A stretch of 64,000 nucleotides of DNA from Lactiplantibacillus plantarum (GCF_014131735.1 NZ_CP039121.1:2666001-2730000), one strand, 5' to 3'. Shown: positions 33,852 through 45,313, counted from the first letter of the stretch. Translations and numbers: made by a program. Notes: generated by a model from the letters alone, not told the origin.

Positions 33852-34415
33852 TCAGGCAGCGTCTTGTAAAAAGTCACGCATCTTCTTGCGGCATCGATCC
33901 GTGGCGTTGACCACTTGATCAACTTCCACTTGCCGACTCAATGCAATCCGTTCTGGCGATTGCCCTGCCAATAGATCCATAAAAACCAATCCTTCAAATG
34001 CCGAACAGATTGCTGGAAAAATCCGCACCTGCTCACGAACATGAACCACATCAAGGGTCGAGGCCCTTAGCGTCTGAATATTGCATAAGATATCCTCATC
34101 ATTAACATCCAGTGATAAGATATCCCCTTCCGGACGACGCTTGCGAGCCTGTGTCCGCCGAATATGATCAATAATCTGATTACTCAATAGCACCCGGTAA
34201 TAAGTGCCAAAGCTACATTGCCGTAGCCGTTGATACTTTTTAGCCGCTCGATAAACTGCAATTCGACCTTCTTGAAGCCAATCATCCTCGTCAAAGTTCC
34301 GGACATAGTATTGCCGCCGCAACCGCCAAACAACTGGCACATACTGCTGGGCTAATGCATTAATGCTTGCATCATCACCATCTGCTGCTAAGTGGATCAA
34401 TTGCTGTTCATTCAC
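33852..34415 (-). CDS. Alternative sigma factor, SigH/ComX-like
   Basis: A sigma-70-family protein of 187 residues from the GTG at 34415, which has a GAGG site; a longer frame starts at 34454. The region-2 core NFDEDDWLQEGRIAVYRAAKKYQ and GTYYRVLLSNQIIDHIRRTQARKRRP are clear; the C-terminal region 4 is weaker. The position between rae1 and rpmG matches B. subtilis sigH and the competence sigma of lactobacilli, so competence or stationary-phase genes are plausible targets. The regulon is not readable here. Confidence 0.85.
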   Translation of the reverse strand: MNEQQLIHLAADGDDASINALAQQYVPVVWRLRRQYYVRNFDEDDWLQEGRIAVYRAAKKYQRLRQCSFGTYYRVLLSNQIIDHIRRTQARKRRPEGDILSLDVNDEDILCNIQTLRASTLDVVHVREQVRIFPAICSAFEGLVFMDLLAGQSPERIALSRQVEVDQVVNATDRCRKKMRDFLQDAA

Positions 34416-34960
34416 GTGACATTCCTCGCTTCTGACTAGTTTCAGAAACTGCACCCCTGAGCATCTGTAATGCTAATATACCGGGTTAATTGTGCCGTCA
34501 CAAGCGAACGAACGTTTCAATTCAGCCACCTCAGCACTCACAGAAATCCTCTTATACGCGGCTATCAAAACTACTATGATCGTCCTATTCATCAACCTAA
34601 TAGTGCCATATCGCACTAATTATTAGTAATATCAAAATATTGCTAACGCCAAAGACAAGTGCGACCTACTTAAGCCCGTTGGCGACGAGTACGCGCGTCC
34701 GCTGGAGTTGCAAGAAGCCACTGCGCTGTCTAACCAACCGATTAATGCAATCGCCAGCGCAAACTCCGATAACACCAAAACTGTTATGACAAGCCATCCT
34801 AACATCTAGTGAACAGCAGCTGAACTGGGGCATTTGATTACTAGATATTTTAATACTAGAACTGCTTTCGAGCCTTAAATTGCCACTGGTTATCTTTTGC
34901 AAAATTTAAATATTAATTATGACGATTTAGAAACAACCCACGCTCGCGGCAACCACCTAA
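34416..34960. other. 545-bp gap between rae1 and the sigma gene
   Basis: An open frame at 34666-34902 (-) has no ribosome site or recognisable product. The region may hold the sigma gene's promoter and decayed sequence. I identified no RNA or repeat. Confidence 0.5.
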
Positions 34961-35506
34961 TTACTTGTGATGATGTTTAACGTGATTGCGTTCTAGTTGT
35001 TGGCGGTACTGATCCAAGGCCGATAATTGATCATCATTCCAGGGTGATTTACGAACGGCACCTAAATCCTGGGTGCGCACGGCAGTATGACGCACATCTT
35101 TCAGCGCAGTCTTGACGCGGTGTCGTAATTCCAAGGCTGGTACTCGTAATGCACCTTCCGAAAAGATTACCCATTGTTCTGCCTGATCACTAGTCGCAAC
35201 CGTCACTTGAAGTACTCGCGATTGCTTTTCACCCGCGTACTTTTCGATATAACTGTCAGCGGTCTGGTCTTTACTCGTCCAAATAATCTCAAGATCAGCT
35301 TGGCGATAACTCTTAGAATTACCCGGAACGTACATCGCATCAAAAACCAGGCTAATATTAAGGCCCGTAATTTTTTTATACTCAGTCAACATGCTAATTA
35401 ACTCGTCACGAGCTTGCGGCAACCGGTCCGTTTGTTTTAAATGATTGAGTTCTGGCCAGTTGCCAATCATATTGTAAGCATCGACAATCAATAATTGTTG
35501 TTTCAT
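34961..35506 (-). CDS. rae1: NYN-domain ribonuclease Rae1/YacP
   Basis: A PIN-like (NYN) nuclease of 181 residues; in B. subtilis Rae1 cleaves certain mRNAs on translating ribosomes. The metal-binding start LLIVDAYNMIGNWPEL, the SLVFDAMY segment and the ATSDQAEQWVIF region are visible. It lies 1 bp downstream of rlmB, with tight coupling. Confidence 0.91.
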   Translation of the reverse strand: MKQQLLIVDAYNMIGNWPELNHLKQTDRLPQARDELISMLTEYKKITGLNISLVFDAMYVPGNSKSYRQADLEIIWTSKDQTADSYIEKYAGEKQSRVLQVTVATSDQAEQWVIFSEGALRVPALELRHRVKTALKDVRHTAVRTQDLGAVRKSPWNDDQLSALDQYRQQLERNHVKHHHK

Positions 35507-35507
35507 C

Positions 35508-36275
35508 TTATTTTCCCAGTGGATGCCGGGACGTGTAGCCTTGATAAATCAGAAGGCTGGCCGCCACACTGGCATTCAAACTTTGAACATGACCAATCAT
35601 TGGAATGGTCAACATTTCGTCCACACTCTTCTTAAGTAATGGTGAAATTCCCTTACCTTCATTACCAATAATCAAACCAACGGCACCGGAAGCATCCCAC
35701 TGTCGGTAGTCCGTCCCGTTCATATCAGTCCCAAAGATCCACAGACCGGCTTCTTGCAATTGTTTAACCGTTTGAACCAAGTTCGTCACCCGCGCAACTT
35801 TCACGTGTTCGATAGCCCCCGTTGACGTCTTGGCAACCGTACTGGTTAACCCCACGGCGCGCCGTTTCGGAATAATGATGCCATGGGCGCCAGCTGCATC
35901 GGCCGTCCGCATAATCGAACCTAAGTTATGGGGATCTTCGATATTATCCAAGATCAAGAAAAATGGCGCTTCATTCTTAGCCTTAGCAACAGCAAATAAA
36001 TCATCAATGGTGGCATATTCAAAAGCAGCCACCCCCACAGCTACCCCCTGATGGTTGGCGTTGTCGGTTAAACGGTCTAACTTTTGTTTCGGCACGTACT
36101 GTACGATCAAATTACGTTTCTTCGCAATCTTGGCAATGTCATTCAGTACATCGGCCTGTAGACCGCTTTGAATAAAGACTTTGTTGATCTGTTGATCACT
36201 CTTGATTGCTGCCATGGCGGGGTGCCGCCCGATTACAAAGTCAGCTGCTGTTTGGTCTTGTTCGTTATTTGACAC
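35508..36275 (-). CDS. rlmB: 23S rRNA (guanosine2251-2'-O)-methyltransferase
   Basis: A SpoU-family 2'-O-methyltransferase of 255 residues, starting at a GTG (36275) with an AAGGAGGG site. It has the L30e-like N-terminal domain ([11 protein letters not shown]) and the SPOUT motifs [34 protein letters not shown] and [22 protein letters not shown]. The start overlaps the mrnC stop by 11 bp. Confidence 0.94.
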
Positions 36276-36675
36276 TGGAAACCCTCCCTTCATCAACTTG
36301 TTTAATACACCACTGTGCCAGTTCTGCAATTCGGTCCGCCTGCTGAGTCAATTGTAAATACCCAAAAACGGCTTCAAAACCGGTTGAGATCCGGTAAGTG
36401 ACGACATCGGTATGTTTGGCCGACGTATGACTCTTGGCATTCCGTCCACGCTTAAAAACGTCCACTTCAGTTGGCGTTAAAACTTCTTCGGCCTGCATCC
36501 GTTCGATCAGTGCCGCTTGCGCTTTGGCTGAAACATAGTGGGTCGCGTGGTGGTGCAACTTAGTGGCTTTAGTAAAACCACTTTCAATCAAATGTTGGCG
36601 AATAAACGGTTCATACACCGCGTCACCGAGGTACGCGAGTGCAATCCCGTTTAATTGTTGATAATCAACTTGCAT
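36265..36675 (-). CDS. mrnC: Mini-ribonuclease 3
   Basis: A dimeric RNase III catalytic domain without the dsRNA-binding domain, 136 residues; it matures 23S rRNA ends. The catalytic segment [18 protein letters not shown] is near the N terminus, and [11 protein letters not shown] is conserved. It starts one base after the cysS stop. Confidence 0.94.
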
Positions 36676-36676
36676 A

Positions 36677-38089
36677 TTATTCCTTTCTAAACCGCACACC
36701 CTGAGGCGTATCTTCTAAAATAATCCCCTGAGCTTTCAAATCATCACGAATCTGGTCGGCCTTAGCAAAATCCTTAGCTTTACGAGCAGCTTCTCGTTCA
36801 TCGATCAGTGCTTGAATCGCGTCATCAGCCAGCGTCGCATTAGCCGTTTCAAAAGTGACGCCGAAGACGCCAGTCAACTGCACTAATGCCTCCTGTAAGG
36901 CAATCAACGTCTCTTTTTGAACCGTTGCCTTGGCTGCATAGACATTGGCTAACTTAGCTAATTCATACACAGCAGCCACCCCGTTTTGAACATTGAAATC
37001 GTCATCCATTGCGGTTCCAAAGTTAGTGATGAGTGTCTGTAACTGTTCTGCCACCGCAGTATCCGTCCCGTTCGTCGCATCTTGCAACCGGAACGTGAGA
37101 TTACGATAAGCATTACGTAACTTATCCAAGTTATTAGCTGCTTCGTCTAAGTTGGCCTGCGTATATTGAATCGGTCGCCGGTACTGGGTCGTCGCCATGA
37201 AGAACCGTAGCACTTGCGGATCAACCGTTTTAATAATATCGTGAACCGTCACAAAATTACCTAATGACTTACTCATCTTTTCGTTGTCATCGCCAACCGT
37301 CACAAAACCGTTGTGTAACCAATAATTGGCAAACGTCTTGCCGGTCTTCGCTTCACTCTGGGCAATTTCATTTTCATGATGTGGGAATTCAAGGTCCTGA
37401 CCACCACCATGAATATCAAACGTATCGCCCAAGTACTTAGTAGACATGACCGAGCATTCAATATGCCAGCCGGGCCGACCCGCACCCCATGGCGATTCCC
37501 ATGAAATTTCACCGGGCTTGGCTGCTTTCCAGAGTGCAAAGTCAATTGGATCTTCTTTACGATCGGTTTCTTCATCGGCAGTATGCTGACTGGCACCCAC
37601 TTCTAAATCATCGATTCGCTGGTCAGATAACTGACCATACTTTTTAAACTTCCGTGCGCGGTAATATACGTCGCCAGCTGATTCGTAAGCATAGCCCTTT
37701 TCAATCAATGCTTGTACAAATGCAATGATTTCTGGGATATTCTCAGAGGCCCGCGGGTGAACCGTCGCTGGTTCAATATTGACCGCAGTCGTATCTTCCA
37801 TAAAAGCTTTAATAAACCGGTCAGCAACTGCTGGTACCGTGGTGTGATCTTCAGCGGCACGTTTGATCAGCTTATCATCCACATCCGTGAAGTTGGAGAC
37901 ATAGTCAACGTGGTAACCGCAATATTCAAAATACCGTCGGATAGTATCAAAGGCAATTGCAGAACGCGCATTACCGATATGAATATAGTTATAAACGGTC
38001 GGCCCACAGACATACATTTTCACGACTCCGGGGGTGATAGGCTTAAACGGTTCTTTTTGACGCGTTAACGTATTAAAAACACTTAACAT
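36677..38089 (-). CDS. cysS: Cysteinyl-tRNA synthetase
   Basis: A class I synthetase of 470 residues, starting at 38089 ([15 protein letters not shown]) after GAAAGGAG; upstream codons in frame are not coding. The HIGH motif ([12 protein letters not shown]), zinc-binding Cys/His residues ([18 protein letters not shown]) and KMSKSLGN are present. No convincing T-box is seen in its leader. Confidence 0.97.
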
Positions 38090-38366
38090 ATTGGCGACAA
38101 CTCCTTTCAATTGAATCATTACTTTTGATGATAGTTTACCATGTTTGAAACACAAATAAAAAGCATCCCTCGCACGGCGGAACCGAAACTCCACCATACA
38201 AAAGATACTTTCATATGCAGTCACGCGCCACTGGGTAACTTTCGCGATACTGAGATAACGCTCACCCGGGGACTAGCTTGCTGACCGCACGATGTATTAA
38301 TTGCGTTGTCTTGCTGACGACGACCGCCACTTACGACAACCAACTAATATTTTAATAATCCATTCA

Positions 38367-39857
38367 TTACTTGGCGAGTTCCGCAATCATAGCATCGAGA
38401 TGCTTCTTGGTCGTTTCACGCCCTAATAATTCAATCGTTTCTGGTAATTCTGGCCCGTGCATTTCGTGAGAAACGGCGATCCGGATCGGCATGTATAATG
38501 CCCGGCCCTTGATCTTCGTATCCTTTTGAATGCTCTTGATCGTCTTTTGAATTGCGGTTGCTTCGAAGACGTCAATATCTTCGATTCGTTGCCGGAATTC
38601 CTTCAAGACAGGGAGTGCCGTGTCATTATCAAGTTCGGCCTTAGCTTCATCATTGATATCAGCCGGACCATTGAAGAAGAGATCTGCTAAATCAACGATT
38701 TGACCAGTATAGCTCATCTGGTTCTTAAATAATGAAACCAACGTCCGTGTCCATTCAATCTGGCTCATATCTGGGCGTTGTGGTAACCGGCCAGCCTTGA
38801 TCAATTGGCGAATTGACATTGCAAAGACTTCGTTTTCGTCAGCCTTCTTAATGTACTGGTTGTTCACCCATTCCAACTTCTTGCCATCAAAAGCTGCTGG
38901 TGACTTGCTCAACCGCTTTTCATCATACATTTTGATGAATTCGCGCTTACTGAACAATTCACTTTCGCCAACTGGTGACCATCCTAGTAGGATGATGAAG
39001 TTAAGCATTGCTTCTGGTAAGTAACCCAATTCACGGTATTGTTCGATAAATTGCAATACGGTTTCGTCACGCTTGCTTAACTTCTTACCGGTTTCGGTAT
39101 TGATAATTAAGCTCATGTGGCCAAACTTCGGTGGTTGCCAACCAAAGGCTTCATAAATCATCAATTGCTTAGGCGTGTTGGCAACGTGGTCATCACCACG
39201 GAAGACGTGGCTAATTTCCATCATATGGTCATCAACAACCACCGCAAAGTTGTACGTTGGCATCCCGTCACGCTTCTTGATGACAAAGTCGCCACCAACC
39301 GTCTTGGATTCAAACGAAACTTTACCTTTAACCATGTCATCCCAAGCATAGGTCGTATTTTCTGGGACGTGGAAGCGAATAACGGGTTGGATACCAGCCG
39401 CCTTAGCAGCCGCGATCTTCGCCTGTTTTTCGTCTTCCGTCATGCCAGCAAATTCGTAGACGTAGTGTGGCATTTCCTTACGCGCTTTTTGAGCTTCACG
39501 TTGTGCCGACAATTCGTCTTCCGTCATGTAAGATTCGTAAGCTTTACCTTCATCAATTAATTGTTGAATCAACGGGTCATAGATTGATTTCCGTTCTGAT
39601 TGACGGTAAGGGCCAAAGTCGCCACCCTTATCCGGACCTTCGTCCCAATCAATCCCTAACCACGTCAAATTGTCCATCTGACTCTTTTCACCGTCTTTAA
39701 CATTCCGCTTTAAATCGGTGTCTTCAATCCGAAGAATGAACTTTCCCTTATTATGCCGGGCAAATAAATAGTTAAACAATGCAGTCCGAGCATTACCAAT
39801 GTGTAAATGGCCAGTTGGACTTGGTGCGTAACGCACACGAATCTTGCTCTTTGCCAA
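38367..39857 (-). CDS. gltX: Glutamyl-tRNA synthetase
   Basis: It charges tRNA-Glu and, in such bacteria that lack GlnRS, also tRNA-Gln. The 496 residues have HIGH as [13 protein letters not shown] and KMSKS as KLSKRDE. It is followed by cysS after 277 bp that contain nothing clear except possible promoter sequence. Confidence 0.97.
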   Translation of the reverse strand: MAKSKIRVRYAPSPTGHLHIGNARTALFNYLFARHNKGKFILRIEDTDLKRNVKDGEKSQMDNLTWLGIDWDEGPDKGGDFGPYRQSERKSIYDPLIQQLIDEGKAYESYMTEDELSAQREAQKARKEMPHYVYEFAGMTEDEKQAKIAAAKAAGIQPVIRFHVPENTTYAWDDMVKGKVSFESKTVGGDFVIKKRDGMPTYNFAVVVDDHMMEISHVFRGDDHVANTPKQLMIYEAFGWQPPKFGHMSLIINTETGKKLSKRDETVLQFIEQYRELGYLPEAMLNFIILLGWSPVGESELFSKREFIKMYDEKRLSKSPAAFDGKKLEWVNNQYIKKADENEVFAMSIRQLIKAGRLPQRPDMSQIEWTRTLVSLFKNQMSYTGQIVDLADLFFNGPADINDEAKAELDNDTALPVLKEFRQRIEDIDVFEATAIQKTIKSIQKDTKIKGRALYMPIRIAVSHEMHGPELPETIELLGRETTKKHLDAMIAELAK

Positions 39858-40131
39858 TGTGATTAACGCCTCTTTCGTATTTTTTCATCTTAAATGTTAC
39901 GCCGGAACCTTTCTATCGACCAGAATATTCCGACTTTCACTTGCTTTTCCAGTTTACCATGTTTACCGCTAAAAATTAAGGTTTCAGACTGAACCCATTG
40001 TAAAAATATCGAAACAGACCCTAATCGTACACTAACAACATCCCAATTTATTGATAATGAGCATTAACCCTCCTATTTTGTTGCGATTCGGCCGCCTCCC
40101 TTACGACGTCCTGGATTAGTCATCATTGAAC
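39858..40131. other. Gap between yacL and gltX
   Basis: No gene is seen; it should contain the gltX promoter. I did not find a T-box or other riboswitch. Confidence 0.5.
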
Positions 40132-40172
40132 AAAAAAACGGTAGCCCCCATCAAATGAGTTGCTACCGTTGA
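40132..40172 (-). terminator. Terminator of the radA-yacL operon
   Basis: AACGGTAGC...GCTACCGTTTTTTT on the minus strand is a strong hairpin just after the yacL stop. Confidence 0.85.
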
Positions 40173-40182
40173 ATCGCTTAAC

Positions 40183-41358
40183 CTAGTGCCGATTATCGCG
40201 ATTATTATTTCGATTATTACTATGATTATTGTTGTGCTTATTATTTCCATCCGCATGATCCGGGATTCCGCGATTAGCGTGCGCTAAACGGGCAAAAATC
40301 ATTCGACCAGCATCCGTTTGTAAGGCGCTCGTTACAACGACATCCACCTTTTCATTGATGTAAAACTTCCCATCTTCGACGACAACCATCGTCCCATCGT
40401 CCAAGTAACCGACCCCTTGTTGGCGTTCGCTACCATTTTTGACGACCATGACATTCATCTCTTCACCAGGAATAACCCGTGGTTTCAACGACTTAGCCAA
40501 CTGATTAATATTGAGAACTTGTACGTTTTGGAACTCAATCACCTTATTCAAGTTGTAGTCATTCGTCACGATCACACCGTTGACTTTTTTAGCCAATTGA
40601 ATGAGTTTACTATCAACTTCTGGAATATCCTCAAAATCGCCCTCGTACATTTCAACCGGGATAATATTTTCATTTTGTAGCTTATTTAAAATATCTAGCC
40701 CGCGACGACCCCGCACACGTTTAATACTATCAGCTGAATCCGCAATGTACTGTAATTCATACAAGACGAAGTTCGGTACTAACAGTGTCCCTTCTAAGAA
40801 ACCAGTCTTGACAATGTCGTAAATCCGGCCGTCAATCAAGATGTTGGTATCTAGAATCTTATAATGATGATAGTTCTGATCTGGCTGAGCATCAGTAATC
40901 TCCGGACTTGTTTCCTTTTCACGACGGCGGAAGTTGAAAACTTTCCGCCACTCGTCGATCCGGGTAGTCCCGACTCGCGCACCAATGTAACCAAAAAACA
41001 ACATCAAAATAATTGGGACGACCGTGTTCAATAGGAATAATGGACTACGATTAAATAATTGCGAAATCAGAACCGCGATCAATAACCCAATAATAAATCC
41101 GATACTGCCAAATAAAAGTGTCATTGGATTTTGCTTGGATAAGTTCTTTTCGACTCGATCCACCAGTCGTACAGCGGCATTGGCTAAGAACAATGACAAA
41201 ACCCATAGAATCAGCGCCCCCAACAAAAAGTTGGTAAAAACGTTATTCAATAACACATTTGGTTGCGACAAAATTGTCGTCCACAAGAACGGCAGGTAAG
41301 TTAGTCCTAACGTACCCCCGACGACAATAAATACTAGTCGCACCGTTAACTTCTTCAT
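40183..41358 (-). CDS. yacL: PIN/TRAM-domain membrane protein YacL
   Basis: A 391-residue protein with about four N-terminal membrane segments (to ~residue 130), a PIN nuclease-like domain (YKILDTNILIDGRIYDIV, ... VTNDYNLNK) and a TRAM domain (GYLDDGTMVVVEDGK). Its role is unknown. The last ~25 residues form an Asn/His/Arg-rich low-complexity tail, encoded by a simple repeat-like sequence. It lies 15 bp downstream of radA. Confidence 0.88.
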   Translation of the reverse strand: MKKLTVRLVFIVVGGTLGLTYLPFLWTTILSQPNVLLNNVFTNFLLGALILWVLSLFLANAAVRLVDRVEKNLSKQNPMTLLFGSIGFIIGLLIAVLISQLFNRSPLFLLNTVVPIILMLFFGYIGARVGTTRIDEWRKVFNFRRREKETSPEITDAQPDQNYHHYKILDTNILIDGRIYDIVKTGFLEGTLLVPNFVLYELQYIADSADSIKRVRGRRGLDILNKLQNENIIPVEMYEGDFEDIPEVDSKLIQLAKKVNGVIVTNDYNLNKVIEFQNVQVLNINQLAKSLKPRVIPGEEMNVMVVKNGSERQQGVGYLDDGTMVVVEDGKFYINEKVDVVVTSALQTDAGRMIFARLAHANRGIPDHADGNNKHNNNHSNNRNNNRDNRH

Positions 41359-41373
41359 GGCATCAGCCCCTTT

Positions 41374-42753
41374 TTAATAATTTGGTTGTTGTAATGCTAA
41401 TTGGAGCGCTTCTTTTAGCGTGGCAACTCCAATTACTTCGATTCCAGTTGGGATATCCCAACCTTGCAGATTATTCTTAGGAATAAAGATACGTTTAAAA
41501 CCTAGCTTAGCCGCCTCACCAACTCGTGATTCAATCCGGTTGACCCGCCGAATCTCACCAGTCAAACCGACTTCACCAACAAAACAGTCACTCGGACGAG
41601 TCTGCTGGTCACGATAACTAGAAGCCACACTGACCGCAATAGCTAAGTCAATCGCCGGTTCATCTAACTTAACGCCACCGGCCGCTTTCAAATACGCGTC
41701 CTGGTTCTGAAGCATTAGACTCGCCCGTTTTTCCAACACTGCCATAATCAAGGAGACTCGATTATGATCCAAGCCACTTGCGGTCCGCTTCGCATTACCA
41801 AAGACCGTTGGCGTTACCAGCGCTTGAACTTCTACTAAGATTGGTCGTGTGCCTTCCATTGAAACAACGATGGCGGAACCCGTAGCATCCTTCAGACGTT
41901 CTTCCAAGAAGATCTCTGACGGATTGGCCACTTCATACAAACCGCCCGTCCGCATCTCAAATATTCCCAGTTCATTCGTTGACCCGAATCGATTCTTGAC
42001 TGCCCGTAAAATGCGGTACGTATGATGTAAATCACCTTCAAAGTACAAAACGGTATCAACCATATGTTCTAAGATCTTAGGCCCCGCAATGGCACCACCC
42101 TTAGTCACATGGCCCACAATAAAAATGGTAATGCCGTTAGTCTTCGCAATTTGCAGTAGTTCAGCCGTAATTTCACGGATTTGTGATACTGAACCAATCG
42201 CAGAGTCCATATCAGGTTCTTGCATCGTTTGTACCGAATCAATGACCACAAATTCTGGATGCGTCGATTCAATCGTTGAACGAATATTCGACATATCAGT
42301 CTCAGGATAAAGATAAAAGTCTTCACTGCTAACAGCCAGCCGGTCCGCCCGCATCTTCACTTGGGAGGCACTTTCTTCACCAGTCACGTATAGTACAGAA
42401 CCACCCGTCTCGGCCAATTGCCCCGAAACTTGCAGTAGTAACGTTGACTTACCAATACCTGGATCACCACCGATCAAAACTAGTGAACCTGGCACAACAC
42501 CGCCACCTAAGACCCGGTTGAACTCTTTCAGCTTAGTCTTGACACGCGGTGTCTTAGTCAGCGACACTTCTTTGAGTCGTTGTGGCTTAGCCGACTTACC
42601 CGCAAAGCTCACCCGCGACTTGCGGTCCGGTTTTGTATCAAAATGTTCTTCAGTTAGTGTATTCCATTCACCACAGTTCGGACACCGTCCTAAATATCGC
42701 GGTGTTGAATAACCACAGTTAGAACAAACAAACTGAGTTTTTGCTTTTGCCAC
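41374..42753 (-). CDS. radA: DNA repair protein RadA (Sms)
   Basis: A hexameric helicase used in recombination and transformation, 459 residues from a GTG at 42753. It has an N-terminal zinc finger ([19 protein letters not shown]), Walker [13 protein letters not shown], the [13 protein letters not shown] motif and a Lon-like C-terminal domain. A longer frame lacks a ribosome site. Unlike in B. subtilis, disA is not adjacent. Confidence 0.96.
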   Translation of the reverse strand: MAKAKTQFVCSNCGYSTPRYLGRCPNCGEWNTLTEEHFDTKPDRKSRVSFAGKSAKPQRLKEVSLTKTPRVKTKLKEFNRVLGGGVVPGSLVLIGGDPGIGKSTLLLQVSGQLAETGGSVLYVTGEESASQVKMRADRLAVSSEDFYLYPETDMSNIRSTIESTHPEFVVIDSVQTMQEPDMDSAIGSVSQIREITAELLQIAKTNGITIFIVGHVTKGGAIAGPKILEHMVDTVLYFEGDLHHTYRILRAVKNRFGSTNELGIFEMRTGGLYEVANPSEIFLEERLKDATGSAIVVSMEGTRPILVEVQALVTPTVFGNAKRTASGLDHNRVSLIMAVLEKRASLMLQNQDAYLKAAGGVKLDEPAIDLAIAVSVASSYRDQQTRPSDCFVGEVGLTGEIRRVNRIESRVGEAAKLGFKRIFIPKNNLQGWDIPTGIEVIGVATLKEALQLALQQPNY

Positions 42754-43631
42754 GTACACACGTCTCCATTTCTCCGCCAACATATCAATTTAATGTTGGG
42801 TATTGGGATTTCTAAAATATTTACTTCATCCGCGCCACACTGTCATGAGTCATGATTAAAACGTGCCGTTTTTTAAATTTAAAAGCAGCCAGCTTAGGCC
42901 CGCTGGAAACAGTCCGGGTTAGCGTAAACTTGCTTAGTTAATTCGTCCTACACCGACCTCCAGGCATTTCTGCCAATTGCCGGAACGCGGTGGGCACAGA
43001 TTTGAGCCGAAGCCCACGTCTTAAATACTGGCCTTTCACGCTTTTATGCCATATTGGTGAAACGTGTTCGGGTCAGACTGAGACTTCACACTCTTGCAGT
43101 ACTGGGCATTGTCAGAAACACCTTCCAGTCGGGATGGTATTCGAATAGCTGATGAAGATGTACTCAACTTTTGATGAATTGGTCGTTGTTTTTCATAAAC
43201 GGTAATTTTCTCAATCAACTGTCAGGCCGAAAATGATATTGTGATGACTTACTATTTCTGAGTTACCAGTCATAATACATTGAACGTTTCGACAAAGTAG
43301 AGAATACATTCTGATGTTTCGCTCAAAGTTTTCGTATCAAAGTAGTCAGCAACCAATTGTACCAAGTTAAGCGGCCGTTTATTTGCCATTCGAGCGGCTT
43401 CCCGGAGGTCGGAATAGGATAGTCATTGCAGACGAACAGAAATCTATCTAATTGGCACCTTTTAACCATGATTCTTACTAAACAACCAGCCAGTACGATG
43501 CAGACTTAAATAATCAATCAAACTCAATTAACTGGATCGTCATTTTCATGCTATGGGTATAAGTTTATTTTACCATTATTAATCATTAAAGCCTTTAAAT
43601 CACCTTGGCTTTACCGATTTTTTATTATTTC
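42754..43631. other. 878-bp stretch without a clear gene
   Basis: Only short frames are present. One on the minus strand (43270-43389, 39 codons) encodes MANKRPLNLVQLVADYF, with plausible protein composition but a poor ribosome site. Another open frame (43036-43218, -) is unconvincing. The stretch probably holds remnants of lost genes and the promoters of radA. Confidence 0.4.
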
Positions 43632-44168
43632 CTATTTATTGGTCGAACCGAAGCCCCCAGAACGTGTCGTTGTCACATTCGTTTCATCCGTAACAGTCAG
43701 ATAAGGGGTAAAAATCCCTTGGGCAATGCGTTCACCCTTTTTAATGTGAACGTCGCGAATCCCCATGTTGATTAATTGGACGAAAATCGCACCTTCGTTC
43801 TTGGGATTGTTATAGTAGTCGGCGTCAATGACGCCAATCCCATTCGGTAGAATCAAGTTACGCTTCAAGGGGTTGCTGGAACGATTGGCTAATAGTAAGT
43901 ATTCACCATCATTCATAAATGCCTTAATACCCGTTGGAACAAGCCATGGTTTAAGGACTTTAGCCGCCGCATCCAAATCGGCTGCAGAACTCGTTTCACC
44001 ATGATGTATTTGCCAAAGTACTTTGATAAAGTTCATTTTCCAAATTGACGGTAACGTAAAATCTTCCGCCGCTTCGAAGTCATAGCCAGCTGCTTGCTTG
44101 GTGGTGCGGTAAGGTACGTGTAACCCCGCCTGCGCGTATTGACTTACAATTTCAAATCCCCGTGCCAT
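43632..44168 (-). CDS. dut: dUTP diphosphatase-like protein
   Basis: It should hydrolyse dUTP to dUMP. The 178 residues contain the trimeric dUTPase motifs AGYDFEAAE (motif 1), LLLANRSSNP (2), NGIGVIDADYYNN (3), KGERIAQGIF (4) and the flexible C-terminal TTRSGGFGSTNK (5). The insertion in the middle makes it longer than E. coli Dut, as in other lactobacilli. It stands alone. Confidence 0.9.
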   Translation of the reverse strand: MARGFEIVSQYAQAGLHVPYRTTKQAAGYDFEAAEDFTLPSIWKMNFIKVLWQIHHGETSSAADLDAAAKVLKPWLVPTGIKAFMNDGEYLLLANRSSNPLKRNLILPNGIGVIDADYYNNPKNEGAIFVQLINMGIRDVHIKKGERIAQGIFTPYLTVTDETNVTTTRSGGFGSTNK

Positions 44169-44238
44169 TTCAAATTCCTACTTTCTCAACATTAATTTAG
44201 TGTTCACATTTTACCATACTTTTATTATAGAAGTTTCG

Positions 44239-44267
44239 TTGACAAAACGGGCAATTACCGGTTTAAT
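44239..44267 (+). promoter_or_regulatory. Promoter of the GNAT-rpiA transcript
   Basis: TTGACA (44239-44244), 17-bp spacer, TTTAAT (44262-44267), divergent from dut. Confidence 0.7.
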
Positions 44268-44306
44268 TACGGTAGATATAAAACCCTTTACAAGGTGGTG
44301 AAATCA

Positions 44307-44603
44307 ATGGAATTCACGCGTGAAGCACACCGCTTTTATTTTAATGACGATCACGGCAAGTTGGCTGGTGAAATTACCTTCCCCGCCATCAATAATGATC
44401 AGACCTGGGTCATTGAACATACCTTTGTTCGTGACGATTTTGGTCATCAGGGCATTGCCGGCCAATTAACCAAAGCCGTTATTGACGCCGCTCGAGTTGA
44501 ACACAAACGTATTCAGCCACTGTGTACCTACGCTAAGGCTTACTTTGATCGGCACCCTGAAGCTGCCGACGTATTAGTCACTAGTTCTCAATCAAAGGAG
44601 TAA
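44307..44603 (+). CDS. Small GNAT-family N-acetyltransferase
   Basis: A 98-residue single-domain acetyltransferase of the GNAT-related YidJ/YjdJ group. The fold signature [21 protein letters not shown] is the acetyl-CoA loop, with [15 protein letters not shown] at the end. The ATG at 44307 is placed after AAGGTGG. The substrate is unknown. rpiA starts 8 bp later. Confidence 0.83.
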   Translation: MEFTREAHRFYFNDDHGKLAGEITFPAINNDQTWVIEHTFVRDDFGHQGIAGQLTKAVIDAARVEHKRIQPLCTYAKAYFDRHPEAADVLVTSSQSKE

Positions 44604-44611
44604 TTCATATT

Positions 44612-45295
44612 ATGAATCAGGATCAGTTAAAACAACTTGTTGGTCAAAAAGCCGTTGAATACATTCAAGACGGCATGCAGGTCGGCCTCGGAACCGGCTC
44701 AACCGTTAAATTCATGGTTGATGCTCTGGGTGAACGGGTCAAAAATGAACATTTAAACATTGTCGGCGTCTCAACCTCCGACCGAACCGCTGCCCAAGCT
44801 AAGGCGCTCGGTATCCCGATGAAATCCGTTGACGAAGTCGACCATCTCGACTTAACGATCGACGGTGCCGACGAAATCGCCGATGATTTCCAAGGCGTTA
44901 AGGGTGGTGGCGCCGCCTTACTCTTCGAAAAAATCGTTGCCATCAATTCTGATAAAGTCATGTGGATTGTTGATGAAAGCAAAATGGTCCATCAATTAGG
45001 TGCCTTTGGCTTACCCGTTGAAGTGATTCCTTACGGCAGCCAACATGTCTTTGAAAAAATGGCTGCTCGGGGCTATAACCCAGTATTCCGTAAAGTCAAC
45101 GATGAACTCGTCCGGACCGATTCTAATAATATTATCATCGATTTACACATCGACCCAATCACGGATCCCCACGCTTTAGCCGAAGATTTAATTCACATGG
45201 TTGGTGTGGTTGAACACGGCCTGTTCTTAGACATGGTCAACACTGTCATTGTCGGTCATGCCAATGGTCCCGAGGTTATCGAAGCACGACCATAG
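44612..45295 (+). CDS. rpiA: Ribose-5-phosphate isomerase A
   Basis: It interconverts ribose 5-phosphate and ribulose 5-phosphate. The 227 residues contain [15 protein letters not shown], the catalytic segment [20 protein letters not shown] and the [15 protein letters not shown] region. It is co-transcribed with the GNAT gene and may run into pepC, although pepC has its own promoter. Confidence 0.96.
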   Translation: MNQDQLKQLVGQKAVEYIQDGMQVGLGTGSTVKFMVDALGERVKNEHLNIVGVSTSDRTAAQAKALGIPMKSVDEVDHLDLTIDGADEIADDFQGVKGGGAALLFEKIVAINSDKVMWIVDESKMVHQLGAFGLPVEVIPYGSQHVFEKMAARGYNPVFRKVNDELVRTDSNNIIIDLHIDPITDPHALAEDLIHMVGVVEHGLFLDMVNTVIVGHANGPEVIEARP

Positions 45296-45313
45296 TTTTG
45301 TGCGACTCCCGGC

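Noticed and set aside
34666-34902. 78-codon minus-strand frame upstream of the sigma gene
   Set aside because: No ribosome site or protein-like composition; retained only as part of the gap.
38090-38366. Possible T-box leader before cysS
   Set aside because: GGCGGAACCG at about 38176-38185 looks like a T-box core but is on the plus strand, where nothing is transcribed into a synthetase. The minus strand lacks the AGGGTGGNACCGCG antiterminator element.
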